Of a stretch of 64,000 nt of DNA, positions 1-11,690 are shown piece by piece; the stretch's first letter is position 1, and the number at the start of each line of letters is the position of its first letter. The stretch spans positions 1,612,001 through 1,676,000 of the forward strand of contig JAPVLO010000044.1 in assembly GCA_027257055.1 (NCBI GenBank), given 5' to 3'. Under the pieces are notes generated by a model. The model saw only the letters and a list, made by a program, of their open reading frames with translations. It did not search any database and was not told the origin of the DNA. Position numbers and translations under genes: made by a program. This DNA comes from Cephalopachus bancanus (lineage: Eukaryota; Chordata; Mammalia; Primates; Tarsiidae).

Positions 1-1549
1 TTCTTGCAAGGAATCTTCTGGGGGTTCTTTGGGCTTCTTGTATCTGGATATTTACATTTCTCGCAAGGCCGGGGAAATTTTCTTCCATTATTCTCTTAAA
101 TAGGTTTTCCAAACCTGTGGCTTCCTCTTCTTCCTCAGGAGCACCTATGATTCTTAGGTTTGGACATTTTACATAACCCCACATTTCTTCAAGACTTTGT
201 TCCATTCTTTTGATTCTTTTTTCTTTATTGTTTTTAGTTGAATTAATTCAAAAATCTTGTCTTTAAGTTCTGTGATCCTTTCTTCTGCTCATTCTAGTCT
301 TCTGATAAGCTTTCCACTTTGTTTTATGCTTCCCTAAATTATTCTTTCATTTCCAGGATTTTTTCTTCTTATTTGAGGTTGGCAGGGGGCTGGTATAAGC
401 ACTGTAGGGTTCCCTTGATTATATATAGCCTTGATGTAGTGAGTTTCTCAATTGCCAGCTGTGGTGGTTCTTTACTGGGTTTCTGCAGTGGCTCATAATG
501 TCCTAAGTGGCCAGAGTGGTTTGGAAAGTGGTGTTAACTGGGGTTTGGGATCAAGCCTTCCCCAAAGTTGAGGCGTTACATCCAATGTGGTAGGCTGTAA
601 TGTTGAGCTCTGGTCAGGGAGGTGGCCTTGTGAAAAAAAGCCAGCTGTGATGGTAGCTGTGGACTTTTTCCTTGGCATGTGTTGTTCCAAGGAAGTGCCC
701 AGCCAACCTAGATGGAGGGAGAGGCTCTGGGGATTATCCAAATTCTCTGTTTTGAGACTTTGAGGGGATTGCAGAGGGTGATGAAAAGGAGTTTGAGCAC
801 TTCACAAACGTGCACCCTTGGCTCCCCCAGTGGGGATTAGGAGAAATTCCCAGGCTACTAGAGTAAAGCTGTTGTGCAGGGTAGGCACAGATGTGTTTAT
901 TCAGAGAGTGAGAGCTTACCATAGTAATGAGTCCCCCCTGGCCTCCTACCTTGCCCTCAGGCAGTTTGCCTTGTGAATGTCAAAGTGCGGTCAGCCTCAG
1001 GGCCTAAAGTATTCTTGGCGTAACCTGCCCCAGCCAGAAACTGTCTGCAGCCAAAGGGTTTTCCCTTGGGGCACTTCCCCTCTCAGGTCAGCTAGAAAGC
1101 AGCCAAACCACCTGCAAGGGTTGAGTTCCTGGGAGATGGTTGGTGCTACTCAAGACTTTCTTTTTTCCTTGCATCACTCTATGTGGGCTTTGCCAGGGCA
1201 CAGCTGTGGGCAAGACTGTTTCCTGTGAGGGACTGAAGTCCCACAAGGCTCAAGCGATCTGCCAATTCTGCAGCAGGAGCACAGAATTCCAGAATTCCCC
1301 CCTCTTAACTTCCCCACTACATCTGGAGGCTGCTGGAGGATTGTGGTTGTGCAGGTGAGAGCTTGACTAGTTCCAGCCCAGGTAGATGGAGTTTTCCTCT
1401 TCTTTGCCCTCTGTGTTTATTATTCCTTCTTTGAAACGTCATGGGGTATGCTGCTGGTCTTGTTCCTCTGTAGATGCTGAGGAAACTATCTTGGTACTCC
1501 ATTTGAGAAACTCATTCTAGCTTTCTCATGTCAGCCATCTTAATCCCTT
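1..1549 (-). mobile_element. L1 5' UTR and start of ORF1, antisense, cut by window edge
   Basis: Read on the minus strand, this starts at about 1549 with a GGGATTAAGATGGCTGACATG-like start, typical of the 'AAGATGGC' 5' end of mammalian L1. It continues through a G+C-richer region (about 480-1500) that fits an L1 5' UTR. At 1-330 it is A-rich on the minus strand and resembles the L1 ORF1 coiled-coil region (TTTGTTCCATTCTTTTGATTC in antisense). The element points out of the left edge, so its 3' part is not seen. Short ORFs here are fragments of it. The subfamily is not assigned. Confidence 0.7.
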
Positions 1550-1551
1550 CC

Positions 1552-2150
1552 TGTGGCCACATATTTTATAGTTCCGTTTACACAAATTATCCAGATAGGC
1601 AAATCCATAGAGACAGAAAGATTAGTGGTTGCCAGGGACTGAGTGGAGGCAGTATTGGGAGTGACAACAAGATTTCCTTTGAGAGTAAAGAAGTTCTGGA
1701 ATTAGATAGTAGTAATGGCTGCACGAAATTATGAATGTACTTGATGCTACTGAATTGTACACTTTAAAATGGTTAAAATGGGCCAGGCGCAGTGGCTCAG
1801 CCTATAAACCCAGAATTTTGGGAGGCCGAGGTAAGAAGATTGCCTGAGCCCAGGGGTTCGCAATCAGCCTGGGCAACTTGGTGAGATCTCGTCTCTACAA
1901 TAAATCACAAGAATTAGCCAGGTGTGGTGGTAAGTGTCTGTACTTCCAGCTATTCAGAAGGCTGAGATGGAAAGATCCCCTAAGCCCAGCAGGCCAAGGC
2001 TGTGGTAGCCATGAGTATGCCGCTGCACTCTAGCCTGGCTGACAGAGTGAGACTTCAACTCAAAAAATTAAAATAAATAAAATAAAATAATTAAAATGGT
2101 AAATTTTATTTTATATACATTTTATTTCTGTTTTTAGAAAGTGCTAGTAC
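1552..2150 (+). mobile_element. Old L1 3' end, interrupted by an Alu
   Basis: The sequence 'gaattgtacactttaaaatgg' and the preceding 'aaatccatagagacagaaag' and 'tagtggttgccaggg' are the usual 3' region of old L1M-type elements. The element runs from about 1552 to 1780 and resumes after the Alu at 2091 with 'ttaaaatggtaaattttatttt'. The antisense L1 at 1-1549 abuts it at 'cctgtggccacatattttat', so that L1 probably inserted into this one. Confidence 0.65.
1782..2090 (+). mobile_element. Alu SINE, full length
   Basis: A dimeric Alu starts at 'gccaggcgcagtggctcag' and ends in a TAAAATAAAATAA tail. It is flanked by a direct repeat 'ttaaaatgg' at 1773-1781 and 2091-2099, which is the target site duplication in the L1 3' end. 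The A box has the one-base deletion form (TGGCTCAGCCTA). The right arm has 'gtagccatgagtatgcc', not the GTGGCC hairpin of younger copies. Many substitutions suggest an older copy. Confidence 0.93.
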
Positions 2151-3295
2151 CTTGCTTCAAGGAAAGGATGTCTCTGTGCTATGACATAGTGCCCACAGTC
2201 CGCCAGAGGCCAGGTCAACTACAGACCTTACCTGATACCACATCCTTGCTCTCTCTCCTCATTCCTACCCTGCATTTCTCACTCCCTTTCAGGTTTCTCC
2301 TAAAAGCACTTCCTCAATAAAGCAAGGACACCTTAATCCCTGTCTCAGGCTCTGCTTCTATGAAACTTGACCTAAAACCCTAAGTGAACCAGTGGATAAA
2401 ATGAATGTAAATACATTTTTTAAATGCCCAATCCCTCAAAGCCTGTAGCTGGGATTCAAACCCAGATGACTTTGACTCCAAAGTCCACTCTCTAACTATT
2501 ATGCTGCCTTCCCTAATGAGTTCACTAAGGAAAATGCCGTTTGTCAGGCCAGGACTATGGGACCACATGATACTCCTTTAGAGGCTATGCCTCAGGCCTT
2601 TTCCATGCTTTCTTTGAATGTCTGCACCTCACACTAAATAGAAAGCCTATCTCAGTATTTCTTTCTCTGCAACATCAAGCCCTGTATAATAATAATAAAA
2701 AGAAACATGAAAACAGCCCAACCCCCAGCCCTTCCATGTAACAGAGAAGTTACTGTATGTAGAAACCCAGCTGTCCAAACTGAGATTGCCAGAGTCTCCA
2801 CGCATATAGAAAGATTGGATTAACTCACTTGTCCATGTGAAGACATTAATATTGTTCCATTGCTGAGCAGCTGAAGCCCCTGATAAATCTCCATTTAAAG
2901 GCAAATTTGTAAACGCCTAAGTGTAGTCATAATAATAGTGTTGTAATTCTTATTGAACATGCTCAAAGTGACAGATTATTTATAGCATCACATTCAATGT
3001 TAAATACTTCAGGACACAAATTATAAACTCTTAGAGTTTAGGGGAAAGTTTATAGAAAAGGAGACAAAGAAGTAAAATAAATTTAGGGGAATTATGGTGA
3101 GAAATTACTCAGTAAAATTAGAAATCATTTTTTACTCACTTCACGGATGTTGTCCAGACTGACAAAGGAGAAAGAAGATGGATAGATTTCCAGTAAATGC
3201 CACTAGTAGACAGAAACAATCAAGTATGTTCCCATTCCTTATTCCTTCACATGGCTAGATTTGCATGAGAAGAAGTCTTTGTCAGTTATTTCTAT
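2151..3295. other. Unique sequence without a gene
   Basis: AT-rich unique DNA. ORFs of 62 and 85 codons on the minus strand (2380-2568, 2647-2904) match no family I know. The only repeat I recognise is a MIR piece at 2430-2518. Confidence 0.5.
2430..2518 (-). repeat. MIR fragment
   Basis: 'agctgggattcaaacccagatg' followed by 'ctccaaagtccactctctaac' and 'attatgctgcc' is the antisense 5' half of a MIR SINE, the tRNA-derived part. Confidence 0.7.
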
Positions 3296-3625
3296 GTAAC
3301 AAAAGAGCCATAAAATTTCAATGGCGCTTGACAGTAACCTTTATTTATTATTCATGCATCTGTGGTTCAATTGGGGTTGAGCTGGTCTTGTTTGAACCCC
3401 GCTGGACCTGGCTCCAGGTAACAAATCAGGTGCAGGTCTGTTCCCCATGTCTATCACTCTTGTGGCTGTGGCAGAAGTTAAGAGAGCAAGCCCAAACACA
3501 CTGGCACATTTCAAAACTCCATGAGTGTCAGAGATTTACCAATATCCCATTGGCCAAATTAAATCCCATAGTTAAGACCAAATTTAAGGAGCAGGTAACT
3601 GTACTCTGTCCATCATGAGAACAAA
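3296..3625. repeat. Probable ancient LTR fragment, family not assigned
   Basis: Phrases such as 'ttggggttgagctggtcttg', 'cctggctccagg', 'acatttcaaaactcc' and 'atatcccattggccaaa' resemble an interspersed mammalian LTR-like repeat. It holds a 117-codon ORF (3265-3618) with no recognisable protein, which I treat as chance. I am not sure of the family or orientation. Confidence 0.4.
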
Positions 3626-3657
3626 GCAAGGTTGTAGATATACTAATCTACAAAGAA

Positions 3658-4016
3658 ATGTATTAGTCTATTTGGTTGTTATACCAAAATAACATAAACT
3701 AGATGACTTATAAACCACAGAAATATATTTCTCATAGTTCTGGAGCTGGGAGCTCTAAAATCAAGGCAGATCAATGTCAGGTAAGGGCCACTTTCTGAAT
3801 TTTAAACAGTGCCTTCTTGCTATTACCTTCATTGTGGTAGGAACAAGAGATCTCTCTTAGGCCTCTTCGATGAGGACATGAGTTCCCCTACTGAAAGTTC
3901 TGCCACTCTTGGACTCATTATCTCCCAAAGACCCCCATCTCTTAATACCATCACTTTGGGGGATAGGATTTCAACATATAAATATCATGGGGACACAAAT
4001 ATCCAAACCATAGCTT
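3658..4016 (-). mobile_element. MLT1-type MaLR LTR (ERVL-MaLR), antisense
   Basis: It opens with 'tgtattagtctatttggttg' and 'acttataaaccacagaaatat', then 'ctcatagttctggagctggg'. It ends with 'ggacacaaatatccaaaccatagc'. These are the antisense ends and middle of the MLT1-like solo LTR family. No internal retroviral sequence is seen. The 97-codon ORF inside is not a viral gene. Confidence 0.7.
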
Positions 4017-4424
4017 GGAGGAATGAGGAAATGGGAGCAATAATTAAATCCATCAGTAAGGGCCGGAATTACCCAAATAGTGATATAGTTCTCTTTCTGT
4101 AGTTCTGAAAGATATTTTTTAAAAATACTATTAGCAAGAGCTTTTACCTGCCCAAGTCTAGTAATAATAGCAATTTCTCTTTGGGGTATTACCCCTCCCC
4201 TCCCTGTATGTAATTCAGATTAGGACTAATCCCCTCCTGCCTCTCAGGGAGACCATGAAACAAAAGCCCCGCCAATCAGAGTAACTCATCCTCTTGGCCA
4301 CATGGCTTGGTTCAGGGCTGGGTATGCATAAGACAAAACAACACAAACCAAGTTTGGGAGTTTTGATTCAGATATCTGAAAAATCTCCTTCTGCACATGC
4401 ACAGCATGTTACAGTTTGGTAACT
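4017..4424. other. Unique sequence between two MaLR LTRs
   Basis: About 400 bases separate the two LTRs. I see no gag or pol remnant and no gene. The two LTRs differ too much to be the two ends of one provirus. Confidence 0.5.
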
Positions 4425-4840
4425 GTCTTAGTTCATCTTGTGCTGCTGCAACAGATTATCTGAGTCTGGGTCATTTATCTTTTTAAAAAAGTTTTATTTG
4501 GCTCATGATTCTGATGGCTGGAAAGTTCAGGATTAGATAACTGCACCTGACAAGGGCCTCAGGCTGCTTTCACTCATAGTAGAAGGCAAAGGGGAGTAGA
4601 AATCACATGGCAAGAGAGGAGGAAAGAGGTCCGAGAGAGGTACCAGGCTCTTTTTAACAACCAGTTCTCTCAGGACATGATAGAATAAGAACTCACTCAT
4701 TACCAAGGGGGAACATTAGTCTAGTCTTGAAGGATCTGCCCCCGTGACCCAAACACCTCTTATTAGGCTGTACCTCCAACATTAAGGATGAAATTTCAAT
4801 ATCAGGTTTAGGGGGACACACACTCAAACCAAAGCAGTAA
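4425..4840 (-). mobile_element. MaLR LTR (MST/MLT1-like), antisense
   Basis: It begins 'aactgtcttagttcatcttg' and 'gctgctgcaacagatta', then 'ttttatttggctcatgattctg', 'agaactcactcattacc' and 'acacctcttattaggctg'. It ends 'gggggacacacactcaaacc'. This is the antisense order of a MaLR solo LTR. It is a degenerate non-coding fossil. Confidence 0.75.
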
Positions 4841-6350
4841 TTACTTTCATCATACACTATTTCATGAGAGCCTTCCTTTGCCATGGTGGGATGAAAGTTT
4901 TTCAAGGCCTTTCCTCACCTACATAAACACCACTTTCTAAGAAAAGTTTCATCTGGCACCACCAGTCTGAGTTTCTCCCTAACTTCCCAATTATTGGGTG
5001 ATTCATTCCTACTGTCTTACCTCTTGAACTCCCATAAAATCATTTCAGAATCACACTATCATCATAGCAACATTAGTTAAATTAAAATGCTCTAAAATTT
5101 TCAAGTGTCATCAGTTTAGATGGAACCAGCAATATTTCTTTAAAATGCTTGAGAACCAAACAAAAAGGAGATTCCAAAAGGTAAATTAAATGCATAAGTG
5201 CTAACATTATTTGTGTTCAAAAAACAAATGTTGGATGCAGGATAATAAGAAATATGAGTAGTTATATTTTAAACGGTTGATAAAAAAAGATTGCATATAG
5301 TTTTCTATAATCTACTTTCCTGCCTCTCCAATTAATAGTGAATTTATTATGGTTTCTGCATGATGCTTTGGAATGCCAAGTCGTCAGTCTTAAAACCTCA
5401 GGGCAGATAAACATTTTAGGTGATTAAAAAAAAACACATTTAGAAAATGATGTTCTCAGAGGCCTGCGGGAAGAAATTCACACCATTCTTTACAATTTCA
5501 TTACAGAAGATGAATAAATGTCTGTCAAATTAACTTTGCTCAATCTCATAAATGGCAGGAAATGCAACACAAATGCAAATAGCAAAGCACAATTTGTTTT
5601 CCTTTAGTCTAGTGATGGGAGAGATTCTGGTTTCTGCCATATATAATGCAGGGACCCATCAAAAATCTCAGTTCTGGATACAGCTAACCTAATATCCACC
5701 CCTAAGGCATCTATATGTGTACAGGGAAGTGCGAGGTGAAAAGGGAGAGGAGCTGCAATGAGAACTTTCTACATTTGCTTCTGGAACTTTCTAATTCTAT
5801 TCCCTCATAACATGATCTTGAAAGCCCAATATTCAAAAATCACAGATCTAGCAAGAATCTTTTTACCTAGATACAGATAATTTAATTCAATAACAGCATG
5901 ATTACCATTGTTGTGTGTCTTATTTTTTATATCAGTAGTCTTGCAGCCATAGGTGCCTAGGAGTCAGCTGATCTAGACCAATGAGCTACAGATGGCTCGG
6001 TGTCACGAGTCTCTCATCCTCTCCTGAGAACAGTGGGCTATCCTAGGCATGTCTTATCGTGGCACTGGTAGAGGTGAAAGGAAGCAAGCAGAAACAATGA
6101 GCTTTCTTAAGGCCGGAGATTCGACCCCACACATCATCACTGTTGTCTCATGCTATTTACCTACCAAAGTGAGTCATATGACCAAAACAAGAAATAAGAG
6201 TGGCAAAATATACCCCTCCCCTTATCTGGGAGGAACTTCAAAATCACATGGTAAAGAACACACACAGAGAGAAAGGTGAAGAATTGGAAACATTAATTCG
6301 ATATACTACTTTATTATTTTTCATGTTTAGTCGTGCATCTGCTTGTTTAT
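4841..6350. other. Unique sequence with a probable conserved non-coding block
   Basis: No repeat is recognised. About 5040-5660 lacks repeats and is rich in homeodomain-like cores ('aattaatagtgaatttatta'). It carries an octamer ATGCAAAT at 5573-5580 inside 'cacaaatgcaaatagcaaag'. This texture is typical of conserved enhancers, but conservation cannot be measured from one sequence. ORFs at 6049-6388 are short and unconvincing. Confidence 0.35.
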
Positions 6351-6351
6351 T

Positions 6352-6770
6352 CATGTATTCATTCTTTCTTTCTATAAATACTTACTGAGCACAAATCATG
6401 TGTTGGGCGTAGAAAATTCAGAAGTGTAAGACACGAGCCTAGCACTTTAACATGTTGCTGTAGTCCCAGCTAGTTGGAGGGCTGAGGCAGGAGGACTGCT
6501 TGAGCCTAAGAGTTTGGGTTCAGCCTGGCTAACACAGTGAGGCCCTCATCTCAAATGAAATAAAGTAAAATAATAAATCAAAAGTGTAAAACAGATGAAG
6601 TTCCTGTCCTCATGGAACTTGCATTTTCCTGTGATGATAAACAGGTAAACAAATAAATGAAAAAATAGGATGCTACTGTAAGTACTCTGACAGACATAGA
6701 ACACTCTGATAAAAAATAATGGGATGATGGAAGAGATGGGCAGCTAATTTAGAAAGAGTGATCAGGGAAA
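6352..6770 (-). repeat. L2 LINE 3' end, antisense, split by an Alu monomer
   Basis: 'cttactgagcacaaatcatg' before the Alu piece and 'gttcctgtcctcatggaact' plus 'aacaggtaaacaaataaatg' after it are the antisense 3' end of an L2 LINE. The two halves are contiguous in L2, which confirms that the Alu-like piece is an insertion. Confidence 0.7.
6432..6579 (+). mobile_element. Monomeric Alu-like SINE inserted in L2
   Basis: 'gtagtcccagctagttggag', 'gctgaggcaggaggactgct' and 'cagcctggctaacacagtga' match a single Alu arm of about 130 bases plus an A-rich tail. It is flanked by an imperfect target duplication, 'gaagtgtaaga' at 6421-6431 and 'aaaagtgtaaaa' at 6580-6591. A free arm of this kind suggests an ancient FLAM/FRAM-like monomer. 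Confidence 0.7.
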
Positions 6771-8154
6771 CACAACCCTCACCTCATTTATCTGCCTGAT
6801 TCACATATGTAGTGAAGTCATGAAACCCAAACCTTTGATACTATTTGATGCCAGTCCTGAAATACATTAATTAACTCAAAAGAATTAAAAATGTTAAAAC
6901 CCTCATAGTTATCTGATGCCTTATAACCTTATATTTACAATGTGTCTTTCCAACTACTGTATCATGCGTGTCTCATGCTGCTTCTCGTCAAGAGCCCAGG
7001 TAGGAATTAGATATCAAAACATGGTACTAAAGAGTACTGTAATGCATCGAAGGAAGAACAGCCCCAAGGGAACTGAAGTTTCCTTTTCAGGAGAACAGGA
7101 AAATAATAAGAATGATGTAAGGGATGAAAGAGAGAGAAAATTTTGTAGATTTCAAGAGGTCTGAAAGCTAGTGCATCAAGCACGTGGTTGTTGACATCTA
7201 AATTTCCCTCTGACATCATAGGCACAGAACAGTGCAAAGAAAGAATGGGAGAAGGATTTCCTAGCTTCACATATCAGCCCTTAATTAATAACAAATTGTA
7301 TGTTTTCCTCAAAACATAATATAATTATTTTATTTTATGTTCCAGTAAGACCAGAAGGATATGTACAAAAGAAAGACGACTAACAGAGTTGAAATTCTCG
7401 GGTGGAATGTATAGTGAGCAAAACAATATAGATAGATAGATAAAATTTGTTTTTTTTTTCCCAAGATTAGGAGACAGGCTCAAAGGAGTGAAAGGATGTA
7501 CCTGAAGTCCGGGGCATGGGCCTCAGGCCTCCTTCTGATTGATCTCCCACTCTACCAGAGATGTTCATTGTAGATCAATGCAATTCATGTCTGGGGATGA
7601 ATATCCATTTATCTTAAAATCAGAAATGGCAGAAGTGTTGTGGTTTTCTCCCCCAACACTACCCCCCAGGAATTTTGTATATGGCTTCATTATTTTATTT
7701 TTAACATTTCCAAATAACAATTCCCTTTTCTTTTTTGCCCCCTAAGAAGAGAAGGCAGAATTAAACTGATATTGACTTTTACTAAGACAAATTCTAGATT
7801 TATTGACCTGAGAAATAAATATTAATAGAGGTTAAATTGGGGTCAATTTTTACTCCAAGAGATGATAAATCTTGATATATTTCCCACGGTTGGTTGGTCA
7901 ATATGTTCCCTTGTGCTATCCATGCATTCCCCGCCATCAGGTTCTTCTGAGGAAAAGGCTGGCTCACAAAAGAGATGCCAGAGGAGTGACATCTCCCTCA
8001 TCAGCACTCGGCCTCCTATGGCACTTAGGACACACAATCACATTTTTAACCCAGCTTGTTATTACAAGACTTTGACAACAGCCCAAGTCAAATCATTCAT
8101 GTGTCCAAGAAAGTAATGAGCTTCTTTGGTATGTCAGCAACCATTTGTACGGCC

Positions 8155-8157
<3 letters not shown>
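6771..8157. other. Unique sequence without a gene
   Basis: No known repeat is seen apart from a short (GATA)n run at 7429-7443 and a T-run at 7450-7460. Overlapping ORFs of 82 and 87 codons lie on both strands at 6916-7270 and more at 7539-8116. None resembles a known protein. Confidence 0.45.

Positions 8158-8159
<2 letters not shown>

Positions 8160-8206
<47 letters not shown>
8160..8206. repeat. (CA)n microsatellite, about 23 units
   Basis: An uninterrupted CA run. ORFs across it that encode Thr-His repeats are artefacts. Confidence 0.97.
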
Positions 8207-8207
<1 letters not shown>

Positions 8208-8404
8208 TTCTCATCCTCTGCAGGGCATCCACCACCGTAAGAGAAAGGAATCAAATATGCATAGGTCATCCTAGGACTTTATTTAAGGAAGAAATTTCAG
8301 CTTGCCCATCCTCTACAACTCTGAGGACAATATTTCCTTTTTTACTCCATCTACCTGTTTCTGATTTACTGTTAAAAGAATGGTGATGGAGAATTCATTC
8401 AACA

Positions 8405-8665
8405 AATATTGACTTCCTGGTGTTTACTACTGCCTCACATTTATATATGCCAAGCACTATTTTATAAACATATTTGTTACTCGCAACCACCCTGTGAAGG
8501 AGACACAATTACTTTGCTGTATTATACATTTGTCCATAAGATGAGAAAACAAAGACATAGAGAGGTTAAGAAGCTTGTCCGTGATCACACAGCTAAGATC
8601 TGAACCCTGGAAACTCAAGTCTGTAATTACCCCAACCACTTCCCCAGCACATCCCACAGTACTTA
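8405..8665 (-). repeat. MIR SINE, nearly full length, antisense
   Basis: 'gccaagcactattttataaac', then 'aagatgagaaaacaaagac', 'agaggttaagaagcttgtcc' and 'cacacagctaagatctgaac' follow the antisense MIR consensus order. Confidence 0.8.
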
Positions 8666-9335
8666 GTACCAAGAGAACAGCAATAAGTGAGGCATTCATG
8701 TGCATATCCACACACTTGTATGCATTGAGAAATTATGGGAATTTCTCACAGTTAATAGCTGCTATCTCTGGCTAGTAGGAACTTAGGTGGTTTTCCTATC
8801 TTTTTTCCATGTCCTTCTTTCCTATACTTCTTACTATTTTGTTTGTAAGGTAATACAGCTTGTCCAGGAAATCTGCAAAAATAATTGTAAAACACTAAGG
8901 AGGGCTAATACATTACAATGCATTATAATTTAACTTGCCATTTAGAGGTTAAGTTCAAGAGACAGAAAATGAACATAATCAAGGAACTTCAAGAAATGTT
9001 GCTTCATTTAGAAGGACTCCATGAGTGCAGAATGAGTTCCAGGACACAGTTCCATGATCAAGTAGTGGCATCTCTGAAAAAGTTAGGAAAGTATTCAGCT
9101 GCTAATAAGAGAAAACCAGAGCCAAGAGCTTAAACAGAAGTGTTTGTCTGTCTCTCTGTCTACTGATTTATGTGCCTTTCCATAGCAAGAGGTAGGTGAT
9201 AGATGGCTTGTGTTGGTCGAGAGACTCAGCAATACTGTCAACATTGCTCTCAGAAAACAAGCTCACCGTATCCATCTGCAGCCCCATCCTCAGCACATCA
9301 GGTTTCACTTTATACTTGTCATCACACAAGCCCTC
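8666..9335. other. Unique sequence without a gene
   Basis: No repeat is recognised. A 71-codon ORF at 8918-9133 (plus strand) has a polar, helix-prone composition but matches nothing I know and lacks support. Confidence 0.4.
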
Positions 9336-9350
9336 AGAAGTTGGCTGTCT

Positions 9351-9644
9351 TTTTTTTTTTTTTTTTGAGTTGGAGTCTCACTCTGTCACCCGGACTGGAG
9401 TGCAGTGGCCGCTCCCGGCCACCGCAGCCTCGACCTGCTGGGCTCCGGCGATCCTTCCACCTCAGCCTTCCGAGTAGCTGGAACTACAGGCGCACGCTAC
9501 TACACCTGGCTCATTTTTTATTTATTGTGGAGATGAGGTCTCGCCAAGTTGCCCAGGCGGGTCTCGAACCCGCGGGATCAGGCAATCCACTCACCTCAGC
9601 CTCCCAAAGGTGCAGGATTACAGGCTGAGCCACCGAGCCCGACT
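9351..9644 (-). mobile_element. Young Alu SINE with 16-bp target duplication
   Basis: A full-length antisense Alu is bounded by a perfect duplication, 'agaagttggctgtctt', at 9336-9351 and 9645-9660. It carries all three marks of the young group: the A-box one-base deletion, the T-arm-like GCGGGTTCGAGACCCGC (antisense at 9557-9573), and the right-arm hairpin (9405-9422). CpGs are largely intact. ORFs up to 141 codons that cross it are antisense-Alu artefacts. Confidence 0.97.
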
Positions 9645-9689
9645 AGAAGTTGGCTGTCTTAACTTGCAGCATCAGTTGCCATCAATGAT

Positions 9690-9965
9690 GTCAACACTTG
9701 GTATTGGCAGGGTTTTTTTTAGTTTTAGCCATTCTGGTGGATACGGTGGTGATATCTCATTGTGATTTTCATTTGTGTTTCTCTGTTGTCCAGTATGATC
9801 ATTGCTTATTTTATACCTTCATTTGTGAATGTTTATCCCATTCCAACATTCACAAATAAGAATTCAGATCTTTTGCCCATTTCATGTTTTATTGGATGCT
9901 TTTTCTTATTCACATGTGGAAATCATTTACTTATTCTGGGTACAAATCCTCTGTTGCTTGTAACT
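9690..9965 (-). mobile_element. Old L1 3' fragment, antisense
   Basis: 'gatatctcattgtgattttc', 'cagatcttttgcccatttc' and 'ttattctgggtacaaatcc' are standard antisense L1 ORF2 3' phrases. It is heavily mutated. Confidence 0.7.
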
Positions 9966-10140
9966 TTGCCTCCCCCCTAGACTACCCAAACAAAAATTAC
10001 ACAGAAATGTACATGTATTTGTGTGTGTGTGATTATATACTTACCCAAACATATTACCTCATTTCATTTAGGATCTAGTCAAATTTACATAATGAATAAA
10101 CTTCTATTTTTTAATGTGCATAAAATAACATAGGGACAAT

Positions 10141-10434
10141 TTTTTTTTTTTTTTTTTGAGTTGGAGTCTCATTCTGTCACCCAGACTGGAGTGCAGTGGC
10201 CGCTCCCGGCCACTGCAGCCTCGATTTGCTGGGCTCCGGTGATCCTTCTGCCTCAGCCTTCCGAGTAGCCAGATTTACAGGCACGTGCTACCACGCCCGG
10301 CTGATTTTTGATTTATTGTAGAGATGAGGTCTCGTCAAGTTGCCCATGCGGGTCTCGAACCCGCAGGCTCAGGCAATCCACTCACCTCAGCCTCCCAAGG
10401 CGCGGGATTACAGGCTGAGCCTTCAAGCCCGGCT
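10141..10434 (-). mobile_element. Young Alu SINE, antisense
   Basis: Full length, flanked by 'ggacaatttttt' duplications starting near 10134 and 10437. It carries the perfect T-arm-like hairpin (antisense at 10348-10364) and the perfect right-arm hairpin (10196-10213). It is close in sequence to the copy at 9351-9644 and in the same orientation, about 0.5 kb apart. Confidence 0.96.
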
Positions 10435-11134
10435 CAGGACAATTTTTTCTTTTATTATTAATACTTATAATTTGTGATACACTTAAGAGGAACTAAATTA
10501 ACCTATGAATTTTTTACTTTGATCATAAAATGATATTTGTATTTTTTTTTTATCATTTAAAGATGAAAAGCAATGTGGAATTTGTCCTAGCCTTTATTTG
10601 GAATGATGCCTGACTTCTTGTGGGCAGGAGATGATATTTTACTAACTGGAACTTCCATTATGTTAATGCTGATGTTCTGTGATTAAAATCAGAAACAATT
10701 TAAATAAGAGGTTGAGATTTTTTTTCCATCTCCAACAACTTGAGGTTTTGAAGTTAAGTAGTTAAACAAAAGATCTATGAGTAGCAGTTTTAACATTTAA
10801 CCATATATGGTAAATATTAGAGGAGATATGTCAATTAATAAGAATTAGATCTCTATAATTACTTCAAGCCTAGTTAATATGAATAGACATATTGACATAT
10901 TGCATATATCCTTCATGGTTGGTTCTTATTATCAGGTTGTGAATTGTAAACAACGCATGAGACATTCATTGACTTGTAAAATAATAACAATACAACTTTA
11001 TTTCTTGCCCTCTGAGTGATTAAAGGAAGCTCACAGCATATTTCGACACAGTTTTAGTGCAGGTGTTTTTTGAGTTTTTTAATTGACTATTGTTTATATT
11101 GTATATGTGACTTCTCAATTTACAAAAATATTAA
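10435..11134. other. AT-rich unique sequence
   Basis: I see no gene and no repeat that I can name. Confidence 0.4.
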
Positions 11135-11270
11135 CTAACAACTGCTTACTGGGCATCCACCATATGCTCCGAATTGTGCTAGACAGAGTGAAAGATACAG
11201 GAAAAGTATAATTGAGGAAAGAGATGGCATTAGCATTCTTAGCTGGGGAACAAACCATTAAACTTTGGGA
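11135..11270 (-). repeat. L2 LINE fragment, antisense
   Basis: 'cttactgggcatccaccatatg' type wording, then 'gtgctagacagagtgaaagat', fits the antisense L2 3' end. It is diverged. Confidence 0.5.
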
Positions 11271-11389
11271 TAGACTCCAAGTGTGCAGGAGGTCAACACA
11301 AAGGAAATCCCAGTGTGGTGAAGCAACTAGGAAAGGTGGGACTTAATCTCTAAATCTGAGATAGAACTAGAATTAAAAACTGGAAAGAA

Positions 11390-11690
11390 CAACATGCGCA
11401 AAGACTCCAAAATGTGATAGCTTAAGGACAGAAGTTTATTCTCTTACATAAAAGTCTTCAGAAGAGCTAATCTCTACATCATGGACAGATTTGTTCCATG
11501 TGGTCATTCAGGGCCCCAGATTTTTTCCATTTGTTGCTCCACAATATTCTAGAGCAAAAGTTCTTCAACCGTTGTCCCTAGAAGTTTATTAGAAATAAGT
11601 CAGAAACTAGGTAGTCAGTTTATGAGCTCTAGGACTAAGATCCCAGAACACACTGCTCTTTAAGCTGGAGCTTTTCCTAAGGGGCTGTAT
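11390..11690. repeat. Possible LTR-like fragment and neighbouring diverged repeat
   Basis: 'gatagcttaaggacagaagtttattctc' style wording (read 11415-11445) and 'gtggtcattcagggcccc' resemble an interspersed LTR-like family. The following 120 bases may be a MER5-like hAT scrap. The assignment is weak. Confidence 0.3.

Noticed and set aside
3658..4840. One provirus with two LTRs
   Set aside because: The two LTR-like pieces belong to different MaLR types, and only about 400 bases without gag or pol sequence lie between them.
8056..8386. His/Thr-repeat proteins
   Set aside because: They are translations of a (CA)n microsatellite. The same holds for Cys-Val ORFs at 14525, 17116, 23240 and 23332.
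9203..9628. 141-codon ORF with 'SPGLECSG' wording
   Set aside because: This is the translated antisense of an Alu, a common artefact. Similar ORFs at 17972, 24922, 34116, 36441 and 60863 have the same cause.
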